Shown piece after piece: positions 26,939 through 34,824 of a DNA stretch of 64,000 bases (the stretch's first letter is position 1; the number at the start of each line of letters is the position of its first letter). Location of the stretch: assembly GCA_029265255.1 (NCBI GenBank), contig JAJUJQ010000011.1:1-64000 (forward strand), written 5' to 3'. A model generated the notes under the pieces. It ran no database searches. It saw only the letters and a program-made list of their open reading frames with translations, and was not told the origin of the DNA. The DNA is from Spirochaetota bacterium (GTDB lineage Bacteria > Spirochaetota > Spirochaetia > Treponematales > Rectinemataceae). The position numbers and the translations under genes are program-made.

Positions 26939-27291
26939 GGGGGTGCACAGGCTTCGACCCGTGCGGACCGTGGTGTGCGTTGCAGGTGGAGTGGCTACCC
27001 TCCTTAAAGTGGCAACCCTTTCAAGTGCCAACAACAACGGCGCTCTCGCTCTCGCTGCGTAGGTAGCGGGCGACGGACACCATGGCGGGATGTCTCCGAC
27101 GCCATGGATGTCTGTGACATTCGGGGGCTTGCCGAAGGCGCGGTCCAGAGCGTCTTCGGGACACGATCTGGAATACGGAGCTGGATGCGTGCCATTCCGC
27201 ACGCCAGCTCCCGACAAACCAATGAATGGCTAAACCTGTAGATGCGTGCATTGCGCGCCCGGGGACGGGGGTTCAATTCCCCCCACCTCCA
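26939..27291 (+). ncRNA. ssrA: transfer-messenger RNA (tmRNA)
   Basis: Rescues stalled ribosomes by adding a degradation tag. The 5' end GGGGGTG (26939-26945) pairs with CACCTCC (27284-27290), giving the G3-U70 wobble needed for alanyl charging, with A27291 as discriminator. The T arm is GGGGG-TTCAATT-CCCCC (27067+200 region, 27267-27283). The internal reading frame at 27027-27062 encodes ANNNGALALAA followed by TAG, ending in the LAA protease signal. The terminal CCA is not encoded and must be added. Spurious open frames on the opposite strand cover it. Length 353 nt is typical for a one-piece tmRNA. Confidence 0.95.
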
Positions 27292-27343
27292 CTTTTCATC
27301 CGCAGGCATTCGAGCAGAATATCGCAATGACAAGGAACGATTT

Positions 27344-27931
27344 ATGACCCGGATATGCGTGTTCTGTGGTTCAATGTACGGTGAGAATCCCCATTATGCC
27401 GCGGCAGCGTCTTCACTGGGTCTGGCCATCGCGAAACGTGGCTTCTCCTTGGTCTACGGAGGAGGCAATATCGGCCTCATGGGAGTACTTGCCGAGTCTG
27501 CCATGAGCGCTGGCGGAACGGTCATCGGCATTATCCCCGAGCGGCTCTTTGCCATGGTGGATCAACCAGAATTGACCGAGCTTTTAGTGGTGCGGGACAT
27601 GCATGAACGCAAGGCGCTCATGCAGGAGAAGGCCGATGCCTTTATTGCCCTTCCCGGCGGGATCGGGACGATGGAAGAGCTTTTCGAGGTATGGAGCTGG
27701 CGCTACATCGGCTATCATCACAAGCCGGTAGGTATTCTGGATGTCGACGGTTTCTATGCGCATCTAAAAGTGCTTCTGGAACATATGGTCAAGGAAGGAT
27801 TTGTCAAACGGGAAATATTTGAGGACCTGATCTGGGAAGACAATGCGGAGCGCTTGCTGGACATACTTGAGGAACGGGCTGCGACACGATCACCACGTCT
27901 CGTGCTGAAAACACCGGAACGGCAGACTTGA
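27344..27931 (+). CDS. LOG-family protein (nucleoside 5'-monophosphate phosphoribohydrolase)
   Basis: 195 residues. It carries the LOG signatures YGGGNIGLMG (about 38-47), RDMHERKALM (84-93) and PGGIGTMEE (104-112). Characterised members release the base from N6-modified AMP (cytokinin activation) or from nucleotides in general; in bacteria the physiological substrate is usually unknown. ATG 27344 has AAGGA about 7 nt upstream; an upstream in-frame start would lie inside the tmRNA gene. Confidence 0.9.
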   Translation: MTRICVFCGSMYGENPHYAAAASSLGLAIAKRGFSLVYGGGNIGLMGVLAESAMSAGGTVIGIIPERLFAMVDQPELTELLVVRDMHERKALMQEKADAFIALPGGIGTMEELFEVWSWRYIGYHHKPVGILDVDGFYAHLKVLLEHMVKEGFVKREIFEDLIWEDNAERLLDILEERAATRSPRLVLKTPERQT

Positions 27932-27962
27932 TGGATTTCCTATCAACAAGAAATAGAAATTT

Positions 27963-28634
27963 CTAGACGAACATGTCCCGGTGCAGGAACCCAACGATGG
28001 CTCCCGCTATCGCCGCAATCCCCGTCACCACTGACAAGCTTGCGAAGACAAACACGAACACCTCTGCGGTACCTGTCGAAATATGGTAGCTTTGCGCCAT
28101 CCTGGATACAAAAGCAGCCAAATCTCCGAATATTGCAGAAAAATAACTGCGTGCGGCGGTCGTCGCGGCGAGCAGTGAGACAGGATACACCATGGCAGTC
28201 AGGGTAAACCCGTTGAGCGTTCGCGCTTTTAATCCTTTCAGCCCAATGAAGACTGGAACCACGAACAGAAGCGCAAAGAGTGGCGGGAAGAATTGTGGCG
28301 CCAACAAAAAGAATCCGATAGTCGCGACGAAAAACGAGACGGCATACATCCTGAAAGGAGTACGTCTCTCCGCGAGGTCGTACCATGCCGCCGCGGCATG
28401 CCGAAGCACCGCATCGAGCTCGACTTCTCCAAAACGCGCGGCGCTTAGAATTCTTCGCGTACGTTCTTCGAGAGAGGCGTACACCTCCTCGCTCTCTGTG
28501 GTATCTCCTAATTGCTCATATCTGGATCTCAGCTCTGCCAGACGCTTTATGAAGCGGTCGAACCGGCGCGAAGCGGAAAATTCCCTTTCAGCTCTTTTCC
28601 GTGCCTGATCAAGAAGACCAACCATCGTATTCAT
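27963..28634 (-). CDS. uncharacterised membrane protein with a helical cytoplasmic N terminus
   Basis: About 223 residues. The first 90 are charged and helical (SRRFDRFIKRLAELRSRYEQ, then ERTRRILSAARFG), followed by four to five hydrophobic helices (about 95-130, 143-160, 190-220). I do not recognise the family. GGAG lies 5 nt before ATG 28634 in a run of GTG-ATG-ATG; neighbouring starts differ by only one or two residues. It is followed by a promoterless 80-nt gap from the NSS small-subunit gene and may be cotranscribed with it. Confidence 0.65.
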   Translation of the reverse strand: MNTMVGLLDQARKRAEREFSASRRFDRFIKRLAELRSRYEQLGDTTESEEVYASLEERTRRILSAARFGEVELDAVLRHAAAAWYDLAERRTPFRMYAVSFFVATIGFFLLAPQFFPPLFALLFVVPVFIGLKGLKARTLNGFTLTAMVYPVSLLAATTAARSYFSAIFGDLAAFVSRMAQSYHISTGTAEVFVFVFASLSVVTGIAAIAGAIVGFLHRDMFV

Positions 28635-28713
28635 CATCACTCCAATATCTTTCCCAATAAAGGAATGCGGCAGGCCCGCCCTTCCGGACGGACTCTGCCG
28701 ACGCCGCTTTCCT

Positions 28714-28812
28714 TCAGTCCTTCTTTTTTAAAAGCTCCGCGAGGCCGATCGCTGATCCCGCAATGATGAGCCCCCACACAATGATCATGAATACCAATGC
28801 ATTCGCATTCAT
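28714..28812 (-). CDS. MetS-like small subunit of an NSS transporter
   Basis: 32 residues: MNANALVFM, then one hydrophobic helix (IIVWGLIIAGSAIGLAE) and a lysine-rich tail LLKKKD. This is the form of the 'methionine/alanine import NSS transporter small subunit' family; in Corynebacterium MetP needs MetS for activity. The Shine-Dalgarno GGAG lies inside the last codons of the symporter gene with 6 nt to the ATG, so the two are translationally coupled (3 nt between stop and start). It is too short for most automatic gene finding. Confidence 0.82.
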   Translation of the reverse strand: MNANALVFMIIVWGLIIAGSAIGLAELLKKKD

Positions 28813-28815
28813 TTT

Positions 28816-30360
28816 TCACTCCTTTGCGCCCAGGATGCGATTCTGGCTGAGTTCCTTCCCATATTTATCATTGAGCGCCTTTCTCGAAATCAGAACACCC
28901 ACCAGAAGCACCACGGCGACCACAATCTGTCCAGCAATCGCCCAGGGACTCGAGACGAGCATATCGAACTTTTGCTGCGACGCAAAGCCAATGAGGAAAA
29001 CCAGAATCGCAAGAGGCGTGAGGAACTGGATTAAAATGCGATAGAACCATTTTGGAAGCTTCCAGTACGATCCATGGTTGATCTGATCGAGCCCTTTCTG
29101 GCCATAGAGGAATCCCGTAACGATGATCTCGATAAGACCAAGCACAATAAGGAAGATATTGCCGACCCAGAAGTCGACCGAGTCGAGATAAGCGGTAGAA
29201 CCCCGGATTAGAATCGGTTCGATACCAACTGGAAGCCCAACGAGAATATAAAGCCCGAACACTATCCATGATCCTTTGGCACGATTGATCCCCATATCCT
29301 CTTCCAACAGAGAAGTAAGATAGTTGAACATGGCAATCGAGCTGGTAAACCCCGCGAAGAACAGGAGGAGGAACCAGAAAGCGCCGAATAACTGCCCGCC
29401 TGCCATGGTTCTAAAGATGTTCGGAAGAGAGATGAAGGAAAGACCGACTCCCGCGCCGATGCCTTCCTGCCCTAGGAAGGTATAGGCAATGGGAATAGCG
29501 ATAGTTCCACCGAGAATTACTTCCGCAAATTCATTCAACGCGACCGTCGTGAATCCCGAAACAACAATGTCGTCATCACGCTTCAGATAGGACGCGTAGT
29601 TCGCGATGATACCCATACCGAGAGAAAGCGTGAAAAAGATCTGACCCGCTGCCGCAAGCGCTGATGCCCAGTTGAGATCCTGCCAGCGCGGGTTCCAAAT
29701 GTATTCGAGACCTTTAATCGGTGACCAGTCGGGATTGACCGGGGTTCCCAGGGTAAGTGTTCGTCCGATCAGAATGAAACCGAATATGTATATGAGGGGC
29801 ATCATAATCTTTGCCCATGCTTCGATTCCTTTCTGGATGCCTTTCATTACGGCGAATGCGAGCGCTGCCAGAGAAATAATCCAGAATACGAGGTTAATCG
29901 GACTGCCGATATAATTCAGGAAGACATCGACGGTCTTTACTGCCGGATCACGATAGCCACCGGTAATCGAGAGCCACGAATAACCGAGGGTCCAGCCGAT
30001 GATCTGGTTGTAATAGGAATTGACTAGGACAACAACACTGAACGCAATAGCTCCTGCAAGTACCCCGAAAACAGCAGCCAATCGCGGTTTTGCTTTTTCC
30101 CTGGCCTGCAGATATACCATCGGCCCCAATGTACCGTGTCCATGAATGCCGCCTGTCTTTCCAAGCCCCCACTCAACGAACATGAGTGGAATGCCTATGA
30201 AGACAAGCGCAAAAAAATAAGGAATCATGAATGCGCCGCCACCATATTTAGCGGCCTGGTACGGGAAGCGCCAGAAATTTCCGAGGCCGACCGCATTGCC
30301 GGCCATTGCCAGTATGAGGCCAAGCTTGGTGCCCCAACTGTCCCTATTATGCTCCTTCAT
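28816..30360 (-). CDS. sodium-dependent amino-acid symporter, NSS (SNF) family
   Basis: 514 residues with about 12 membrane helices. The signature first helix GLILAMAGNAVGLGNFWRFP and the unwound TM6 region (FTLSLGMGIIANYASYL) are clear. NSS proteins import amino acids with Na+. The 12-helix form with a MetS-like partner is related to MetP/bacterial methionine-alanine importers; substrate is inferred, not shown. AGGAGG lies 4 nt before the ATG. A good promoter with an overlapping palindrome lies upstream. Confidence 0.93.
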   Translation of the reverse strand: MKEHNRDSWGTKLGLILAMAGNAVGLGNFWRFPYQAAKYGGGAFMIPYFFALVFIGIPLMFVEWGLGKTGGIHGHGTLGPMVYLQAREKAKPRLAAVFGVLAGAIAFSVVVLVNSYYNQIIGWTLGYSWLSITGGYRDPAVKTVDVFLNYIGSPINLVFWIISLAALAFAVMKGIQKGIEAWAKIMMPLIYIFGFILIGRTLTLGTPVNPDWSPIKGLEYIWNPRWQDLNWASALAAAGQIFFTLSLGMGIIANYASYLKRDDDIVVSGFTTVALNEFAEVILGGTIAIPIAYTFLGQEGIGAGVGLSFISLPNIFRTMAGGQLFGAFWFLLLFFAGFTSSIAMFNYLTSLLEEDMGINRAKGSWIVFGLYILVGLPVGIEPILIRGSTAYLDSVDFWVGNIFLIVLGLIEIIVTGFLYGQKGLDQINHGSYWKLPKWFYRILIQFLTPLAILVFLIGFASQQKFDMLVSSPWAIAGQIVVAVVLLVGVLISRKALNDKYGKELSQNRILGAKE

Positions 30361-30386
30361 GAAGCCTCCTTGTGGATCATATTGTC

Positions 30387-30402
30387 ACGGACATCAAGTC
30401 CG
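30387..30402 (-). promoter_or_regulatory. stem-loop at the 5' end of the NSS symporter transcript
   Basis: CGGAC/GTCCG with a 5-nt loop begins just after the predicted start point of the NSS promoter, at the extreme 5' end of the mRNA, as at gdhA. Confidence 0.4.
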
Positions 30403-30409
30403 CGATGGT

Positions 30410-30439
30410 ATTATAAACAGTGAAATTGAATTTTGTAAA
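30410..30439 (-). promoter_or_regulatory. NSS symporter promoter
   Basis: TTTACA (30434-30439), 18-nt spacer, consensus TATAAT (30410-30415) on the minus strand, about 50 nt before the ATG. Confidence 0.75.
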
Positions 30440-30451
30440 ATGAAATTTTAC
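30435..30451. promoter_or_regulatory. palindrome overlapping the -35 of the NSS promoter
   Basis: GTAAAATGAAATTTTAC: 7-bp perfect arms around a 3-nt centre, covering the -35 box. Binding here would block polymerase, so a repressor operator is the simplest reading. Related to the palindromes at 3143 and 15554. Confidence 0.55.
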
Positions 30452-30549
30452 TACTGTAGATGATTTTGTTTTCAAGCGACATCATCAATTTTTGGCACAA
30501 TATTTGCATTCTAAATAATACGCGCCCGTCAGTGCCGCTCCAATACCTC

Positions 30550-31992
30550 TTAGGAAAGCTTGCGCGCCAGAAATGCGTCAATTAGAGAAACCTTAAGCCG
30601 ATACAGTGTGTCGCTTATAGAAACCTTATAAATGTGCGGATTGAGAATACGCAGATATGTCGAATCAAAAGCGACGATTCTTTCCTTCATGTATGCTTGT
30701 GACTCCCTGATGTCTGGCAATGGTTCCGTCGGCACTCCGTTCTCCATGACTTTCCGAAGCAGAGGCTCGACCTTGCCGGGAACGATTTTCAATTGCCGCC
30801 AGTCCGCGCTTGGATGGTGTACCAGGTATTCCTTCCCCGCCTCGATGTCTTCGCTTGCACAGGTAATAAGGTCAAGTCTGGCCGCGCCATGCTCATCATA
30901 GAGACGCCACAGATTTTTTACCCCTGGATTTGTCGATTTTTCAGGATTGTCGCTGAACTTCATAACCGGACGGCTCGAGCCTTGTGGATCGATGCATGAT
31001 AATTTGTAGACACCGGCAAACGCTGCTTCTGTTCCTCCTGTCACCAGGTTGGTGCCGACACCCCATACATCAATCGGGGCTTTATCGTCCACCAGGCTTT
31101 CGATGATCTCTTCATTTAGTTCATTTGATACGATGATCTTCACATCGTTAAGGCCCGCCTCATCAAGACGCGAGCGAATCATTCGAGAAAGGTAGTCGAT
31201 ATCGCCTGAATCGAGACGCACCCCGAAGGAATAGCCACGCTCCTTCAGTTTCCTTCCTGCCTCTATCGCGTTTACAATGCCTGATTCAAGCGAATTATAA
31301 GTATCGATGAGAAATACGGTATTCCTGGGATAGATGTCCGCATAGGCTTCGAAGGCTTCGAGCTCGCTGGGATAGGACATGATCCATGAATGTGCCATGG
31401 TACCCAGGACTGGGATACCGAAAACCTTGCCGGCGAGAGTATTCGAGGTGCCTGCTGCCCCGCCAATGAACGCGGCTCTGCTTGCGGACAGCGCTCCGTC
31501 TGCGCCCTGCGCCCGCCTGAGCCCGAATTCCATGATTCTTCCCTGGCGGGATGCTTTCCAGATTCTGGCCGCTTTTGTGGCAATGAGGCTCTGGAAATTG
31601 AGAATGTTGAGCACGAGGCCTTCGACGATCTGAGCTGTGATGAGATCGGCTTCGACTCGAAGCAGCGGTTCCTGCGGGAAGACCACTTCCCCTTCCCGCG
31701 CCGCGTACACAGTTCCCCGAAATCTAAAATTCTTGAGGAAATCAAGAAATCCTTTTTCAAAAAGATCGAGACTCGACAGATAGTCGATATCTTCATTAGA
31801 AAATGAAAACTCAAGAAGCGATTCAACCAGGGTACCAAGTCCCGCAAAGATGGAATATCCGCCAGAAAAAGGATGCTTTCTAAAAAAATAATCAAACACG
31901 ACTGGCATCGTCATATGACGTTTCCAGTATCCCTGGGCCATTGTCAATTCATAGAAATCCGTAAAGAGCGCTGAATGATAGAGATTGTTCAT
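30550..31992 (-). CDS. pncB: nicotinate phosphoribosyltransferase
   Basis: 480 residues. Makes nicotinate mononucleotide from nicotinate, PRPP and ATP (Preiss-Handler NAD salvage). Motifs: the N-terminal LYHSALFTDFYELTMAQGYW, MEFGLRRAQG, GTMAHSW with the phosphorylated-type histidine, and the RLDSGDI PRPP site. ATG 31992 has AGGGG 7 nt upstream; a GTG at 32028 overlapping pncA is possible but adds residues not found in the family. It follows pncA with a 28-nt gap, forming a two-gene nicotinamide salvage operon. Confidence 0.95.
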   Translation of the reverse strand: MNNLYHSALFTDFYELTMAQGYWKRHMTMPVVFDYFFRKHPFSGGYSIFAGLGTLVESLLEFSFSNEDIDYLSSLDLFEKGFLDFLKNFRFRGTVYAAREGEVVFPQEPLLRVEADLITAQIVEGLVLNILNFQSLIATKAARIWKASRQGRIMEFGLRRAQGADGALSASRAAFIGGAAGTSNTLAGKVFGIPVLGTMAHSWIMSYPSELEAFEAYADIYPRNTVFLIDTYNSLESGIVNAIEAGRKLKERGYSFGVRLDSGDIDYLSRMIRSRLDEAGLNDVKIIVSNELNEEIIESLVDDKAPIDVWGVGTNLVTGGTEAAFAGVYKLSCIDPQGSSRPVMKFSDNPEKSTNPGVKNLWRLYDEHGAARLDLITCASEDIEAGKEYLVHHPSADWRQLKIVPGKVEPLLRKVMENGVPTEPLPDIRESQAYMKERIVAFDSTYLRILNPHIYKVSISDTLYRLKVSLIDAFLARKLS

Positions 31993-32020
31993 GAATAATC
32001 CCCTGAATGCCTGCAGTTTG

Positions 32021-32644
32021 TCAGTCACCGCGGAGCAAAGTTGCAGAAGTTGTCACACGGCAGCCGGCTGCCACCATGGCTTCTATCGCTCGTTCGATAT
32101 CGCCAGGATTCGCGTCGATACCTCGGATCGCATCCTCAGCAACGGTCACTTCGAAACCGGCTTTTCTTCCGTCGAGCGCGGTCGCTTTTACGCAATAATC
32201 CGTCGCAAGACCACACACAACGATGCGTGAAATGTTCAGTGAGTGAAGCAGCCCGGCCAGACCGGTCGATGTCTTTCCATCGTTTTCAAAAAAAGCTGAA
32301 TAGCTGTCGAGTTCGGGACGCACTCCCTTGCGGAGGATGAATCGGCCCCGCCAGCTTTCAAGGGCAGGATGGAAATCGGCCCCCCTGGTACCGGCAACGC
32401 AGTGATCCGGCCACAGGATCCCACCAGACGCAGTAATCGTATCAGGCGAAAAGGGAGGCAGACCGAAGGTTGAAGCAAAAGAACAGTGTCCACGCGGATG
32501 CCAATCCTGTGTCAGGATGCTCACTGGAAATCGACGAAGCAAGGTATTGATGAGAGGAATGATGGTATCTCCGCCAGGAACAGCTAGTACGCCTCCCGGG
32601 CAGAAATCGTTTTGCACATCGACGACAATGAGCGCGTTGTCCAT
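32021..32644 (-). CDS. pncA: nicotinamidase
   Basis: 207 residues, isochorismatase-fold amidase turning nicotinamide into nicotinate and ammonia. The catalytic triad is visible: D9 (VVDVQNDF), K106 (ILRKG) and C151 (GLATDYCVKATALD). Metal-site residues lie in TQDWHPRGH (47-53). ATG 32644 is used because GGAG lies close upstream and the protein begins just before the first strand. pncB follows and uses its product. Confidence 0.95.
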   Translation of the reverse strand: MDNALIVVDVQNDFCPGGVLAVPGGDTIIPLINTLLRRFPVSILTQDWHPRGHCSFASTFGLPPFSPDTITASGGILWPDHCVAGTRGADFHPALESWRGRFILRKGVRPELDSYSAFFENDGKTSTGLAGLLHSLNISRIVVCGLATDYCVKATALDGRKAGFEVTVAEDAIRGIDANPGDIERAIEAMVAAGCRVTTSATLLRGD

Positions 32645-32755
32645 CGTCTCCACGCCTCCCTGCACATACTAACGCAGCAAATTTCTTTTGGCTATAACCT
32701 ATGGGACATCACAGGGGGGTGATCCTCGATGCCATTATTTCAGGGGACGCTCTCG

Positions 32756-34312
32756 TCAGAACGAAACAGAAAGCGCCAGGCTCACGGATCCCGAATCAAA
32801 AAACCGATCTTCCGCAGGCCTGACAGCTGCGTGGAGAGAAAACCTGCTGGATTTCCATGATAGGCCCGCATCCACCGAAAGCTCTTGGAGCATGTATGGC
32901 GCGTACTCATCGACTGTCGCCCGTGTTCGAAAAAAGGCATCTTTCCACATTGCATACAGCGCAACCTGGTATTCTCTTCTATCCTGACTAGGTTGTTCTC
33001 CATCTGGCTGACACGCAGGAAAGGCCTCTTCGGTGACCACGTCATTGGATTCCGAATTGCTCCCCTCCTCTCCCTCGATTGAATCACAAGCCTGAAGCAG
33101 GGCTTGATTCAATACCCATCGATCTGCGAATCGCATAGAAAAATTGACAGAAATTCCCACCCTCGCCGCAGGTGCTCTGACTGCGAGAGGACGGAAGCCG
33201 CAGTCGAACGTGAATGAAATCGTTCGATTATGGCCGTGACAAGAAAAACTACCCTTTGATTTCAGCTGGATTGACGAAGCCACTGTGGGAAATGAAAACC
33301 ACGAAGATGATCCTCCGGCTTCGAGCTTGTAATCATCAAGGCTGTAGCGAAGCATCCAGGGATGAGGAAAGACACCCCACGCGGGAAGCGCGCGATTCAT
33401 GGGCACCGCGCTTCCCTGACGTGAAGAAAGCACCAAGGTTCCGTACAAGGACTGCATGGGGTAGGAGACGGCAGGCTGAAGCTTTACTGATAAGCAGGCA
33501 TCCGATGAGGAGACTCGCCCCAGGGGATCACGCACATGACCAGTCTCGCCCATACATGCTGCTTCGAAGCTGCCCTTTTTGCCGCGGGTCCAGATAGAGC
33601 CACGAAAAGCTATTCCCTTTATCAGCTGATCGAATGAAAATCCATCTGTGTCGATCCATGAAGCACCATCCGAAGAAAACACAGGCATATCCTCAGCGGC
33701 CGCATGAAATATCGCCTCCCATCCATGCCTGGTATCGGCATGTCGCAGCGCGATCGCAGTCCATGCGTGTACCGGCGTAAGGAAACCAGCTGAAATAAGT
33801 ACATTCATTCGTTTCATAGAAGCGGCAACCAGCTGGACCCCCGCAATCGGACCTGATGTATCTTTCATCGCAAAGAAAGACCAGCGCGCGCCTGCGCACA
33901 CAATACCAAGCGGATCCGAGGCGCGTCCAAGGCTCCTGACAGAAAGAAGCTCTTCGGGATGGCTCGACCCCTTTTCATTCGAAAGCACAAACCCTGCTGC
34001 ATGAGTCATGTCGATTTTTCCAAGATCGACCTTAAAAGAACCGATTGTCACGCGACCAGTCATCCTCAAGGAATCAATGGGATTCTCTATGTCCAGCGGC
34101 AGGGGTGTTGATGCCTGCATCGCAATAAAACTCTCGAATTCGCACTGCAACGCCATACGCGAACCGGTTGTTCCTGCTATCAAATAAACCCAGCCATGAA
34201 GTGACTCGGCATTTCCTGTTGCAGCGGCGGGGAGAAGTGTTATCCACAGCAGCAGGGGCAAAATCTGCCTTTTGACATTGAGCCGATGTCTTGTGATTTT
34301 GGGTACGTCCAC
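32756..34312 (-). CDS. uncharacterised exported protein, probable outer membrane barrel
   Basis: 518 residues from a GTG start. A signal peptide follows a short basic stretch (KRQILPLLLWITLLPAAATGNA). The rest is rich in alternating polar/aromatic strands, ends in LALSVSF with a terminal phenylalanine, and has an acidic insertion (about 420-455, EGEEGSNSESNDVVTEE). No family is recognised. It carries several cysteines, unusual for an outer membrane barrel. The start is uncertain because no ATG and no strong Shine-Dalgarno precede the signal peptide. Not in an operon with pncA (111 nt gap). Confidence 0.6.
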   Translation of the reverse strand: MDVPKITRHRLNVKRQILPLLLWITLLPAAATGNAESLHGWVYLIAGTTGSRMALQCEFESFIAMQASTPLPLDIENPIDSLRMTGRVTIGSFKVDLGKIDMTHAAGFVLSNEKGSSHPEELLSVRSLGRASDPLGIVCAGARWSFFAMKDTSGPIAGVQLVAASMKRMNVLISAGFLTPVHAWTAIALRHADTRHGWEAIFHAAAEDMPVFSSDGASWIDTDGFSFDQLIKGIAFRGSIWTRGKKGSFEAACMGETGHVRDPLGRVSSSDACLSVKLQPAVSYPMQSLYGTLVLSSRQGSAVPMNRALPAWGVFPHPWMLRYSLDDYKLEAGGSSSWFSFPTVASSIQLKSKGSFSCHGHNRTISFTFDCGFRPLAVRAPAARVGISVNFSMRFADRWVLNQALLQACDSIEGEEGSNSESNDVVTEEAFPACQPDGEQPSQDRREYQVALYAMWKDAFFRTRATVDEYAPYMLQELSVDAGLSWKSSRFSLHAAVRPAEDRFFDSGSVSLALSVSF

Positions 34313-34423
34313 ACTATCTCATTCGCGGCTTGTATCATGACCGCTTCAAGTTTCACGCATAATTCTGCTGCCTCTCGTGTTCCTTTGCGGGCCTTTGCCT
34401 GAACCATTATCACGCTTCGCGCC

Positions 34424-34463
34424 TTGACGTAAAATTTCTAATATATTATTTTTATTATATAAT
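34424..34463 (+). promoter_or_regulatory. promoter region of the glutaredoxin-like gene
   Basis: Two overlapping options: TTTCTA (34435-34440)-N17-TATAAT (34458-34463), with a perfect -10, or TTGACG (34424-34429)-N17-TATTTT (34447-34452). The whole stretch is strongly A/T-rich. Confidence 0.6.
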
Positions 34464-34483
34464 CCATTCCAGGAGGAACATTG

Positions 34484-34714
34484 ATGTCCGTTACAATTTA
34501 TACAACCCCAAGTTGCAGCTATTGCCGCATGGCAAAAGACTGGTTCAGGCAAAACGGCATTCCATTTACTGAATACAACGTCGCTGCCGACATGCGACGC
34601 GCTGAGGAGATGGTAAGAAAATCCGGACAGATGGGTGTTCCGGTTATCGATGTCAATGGTCGTGTGATCGTTGGTTTCAATAAGCCTGAAATCGAGCGCG
34701 CGCTCAGGCGATGA
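34484..34714 (+). CDS. glutaredoxin-like thioredoxin-fold protein (NrdH/Grx family)
   Basis: 76 residues with the dithiol active site CSYC near the N terminus, the cis-proline motif GVPVIDVNG and a C-terminal FNKPEIERAL. Such proteins reduce ribonucleotide reductase or other disulfides; no nrd gene is nearby, so the partner is unknown. ATG 34484 is preceded by AGGAGG at 7 nt. Confidence 0.9.
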   Translation: MSVTIYTTPSCSYCRMAKDWFRQNGIPFTEYNVAADMRRAEEMVRKSGQMGVPVIDVNGRVIVGFNKPEIERALRR

Positions 34715-34784
34715 GTTCAGGATACGCCCGAAGAACCAGCACCATCCATGGGCTCGTGGAGCGCTCGGTGTTGCATTGACCAGA

Positions 34785-34813
34785 TTGCGCAGTCTCTGCC
34801 CTTCGGATAATAT
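34785..34813 (+). promoter_or_regulatory. promoter for the HExxH protein, near-leaderless
   Basis: TTGCGC (34785-34790), 17-nt spacer, TAATAT (34808-34813), 11 nt before the ATG at 34825, without a Shine-Dalgarno. Confidence 0.45.
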
Positions 34814-34824
34814 GCGCATCTATT

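Noticed and set aside
26930..27333. Overlapping minus-strand open frames of 76-109 residues and the plus-strand extension of the LOG frame
   Set aside because: They lie over the tmRNA gene, whose paired ends, T arm and tag frame explain the sequence; no protein similarity is seen.
28669..28701. GC-rich inverted repeat after the NSS small-subunit gene, considered as a terminator
   Set aside because: The stem is imperfect and lacks a T-run, so termination is not supported.
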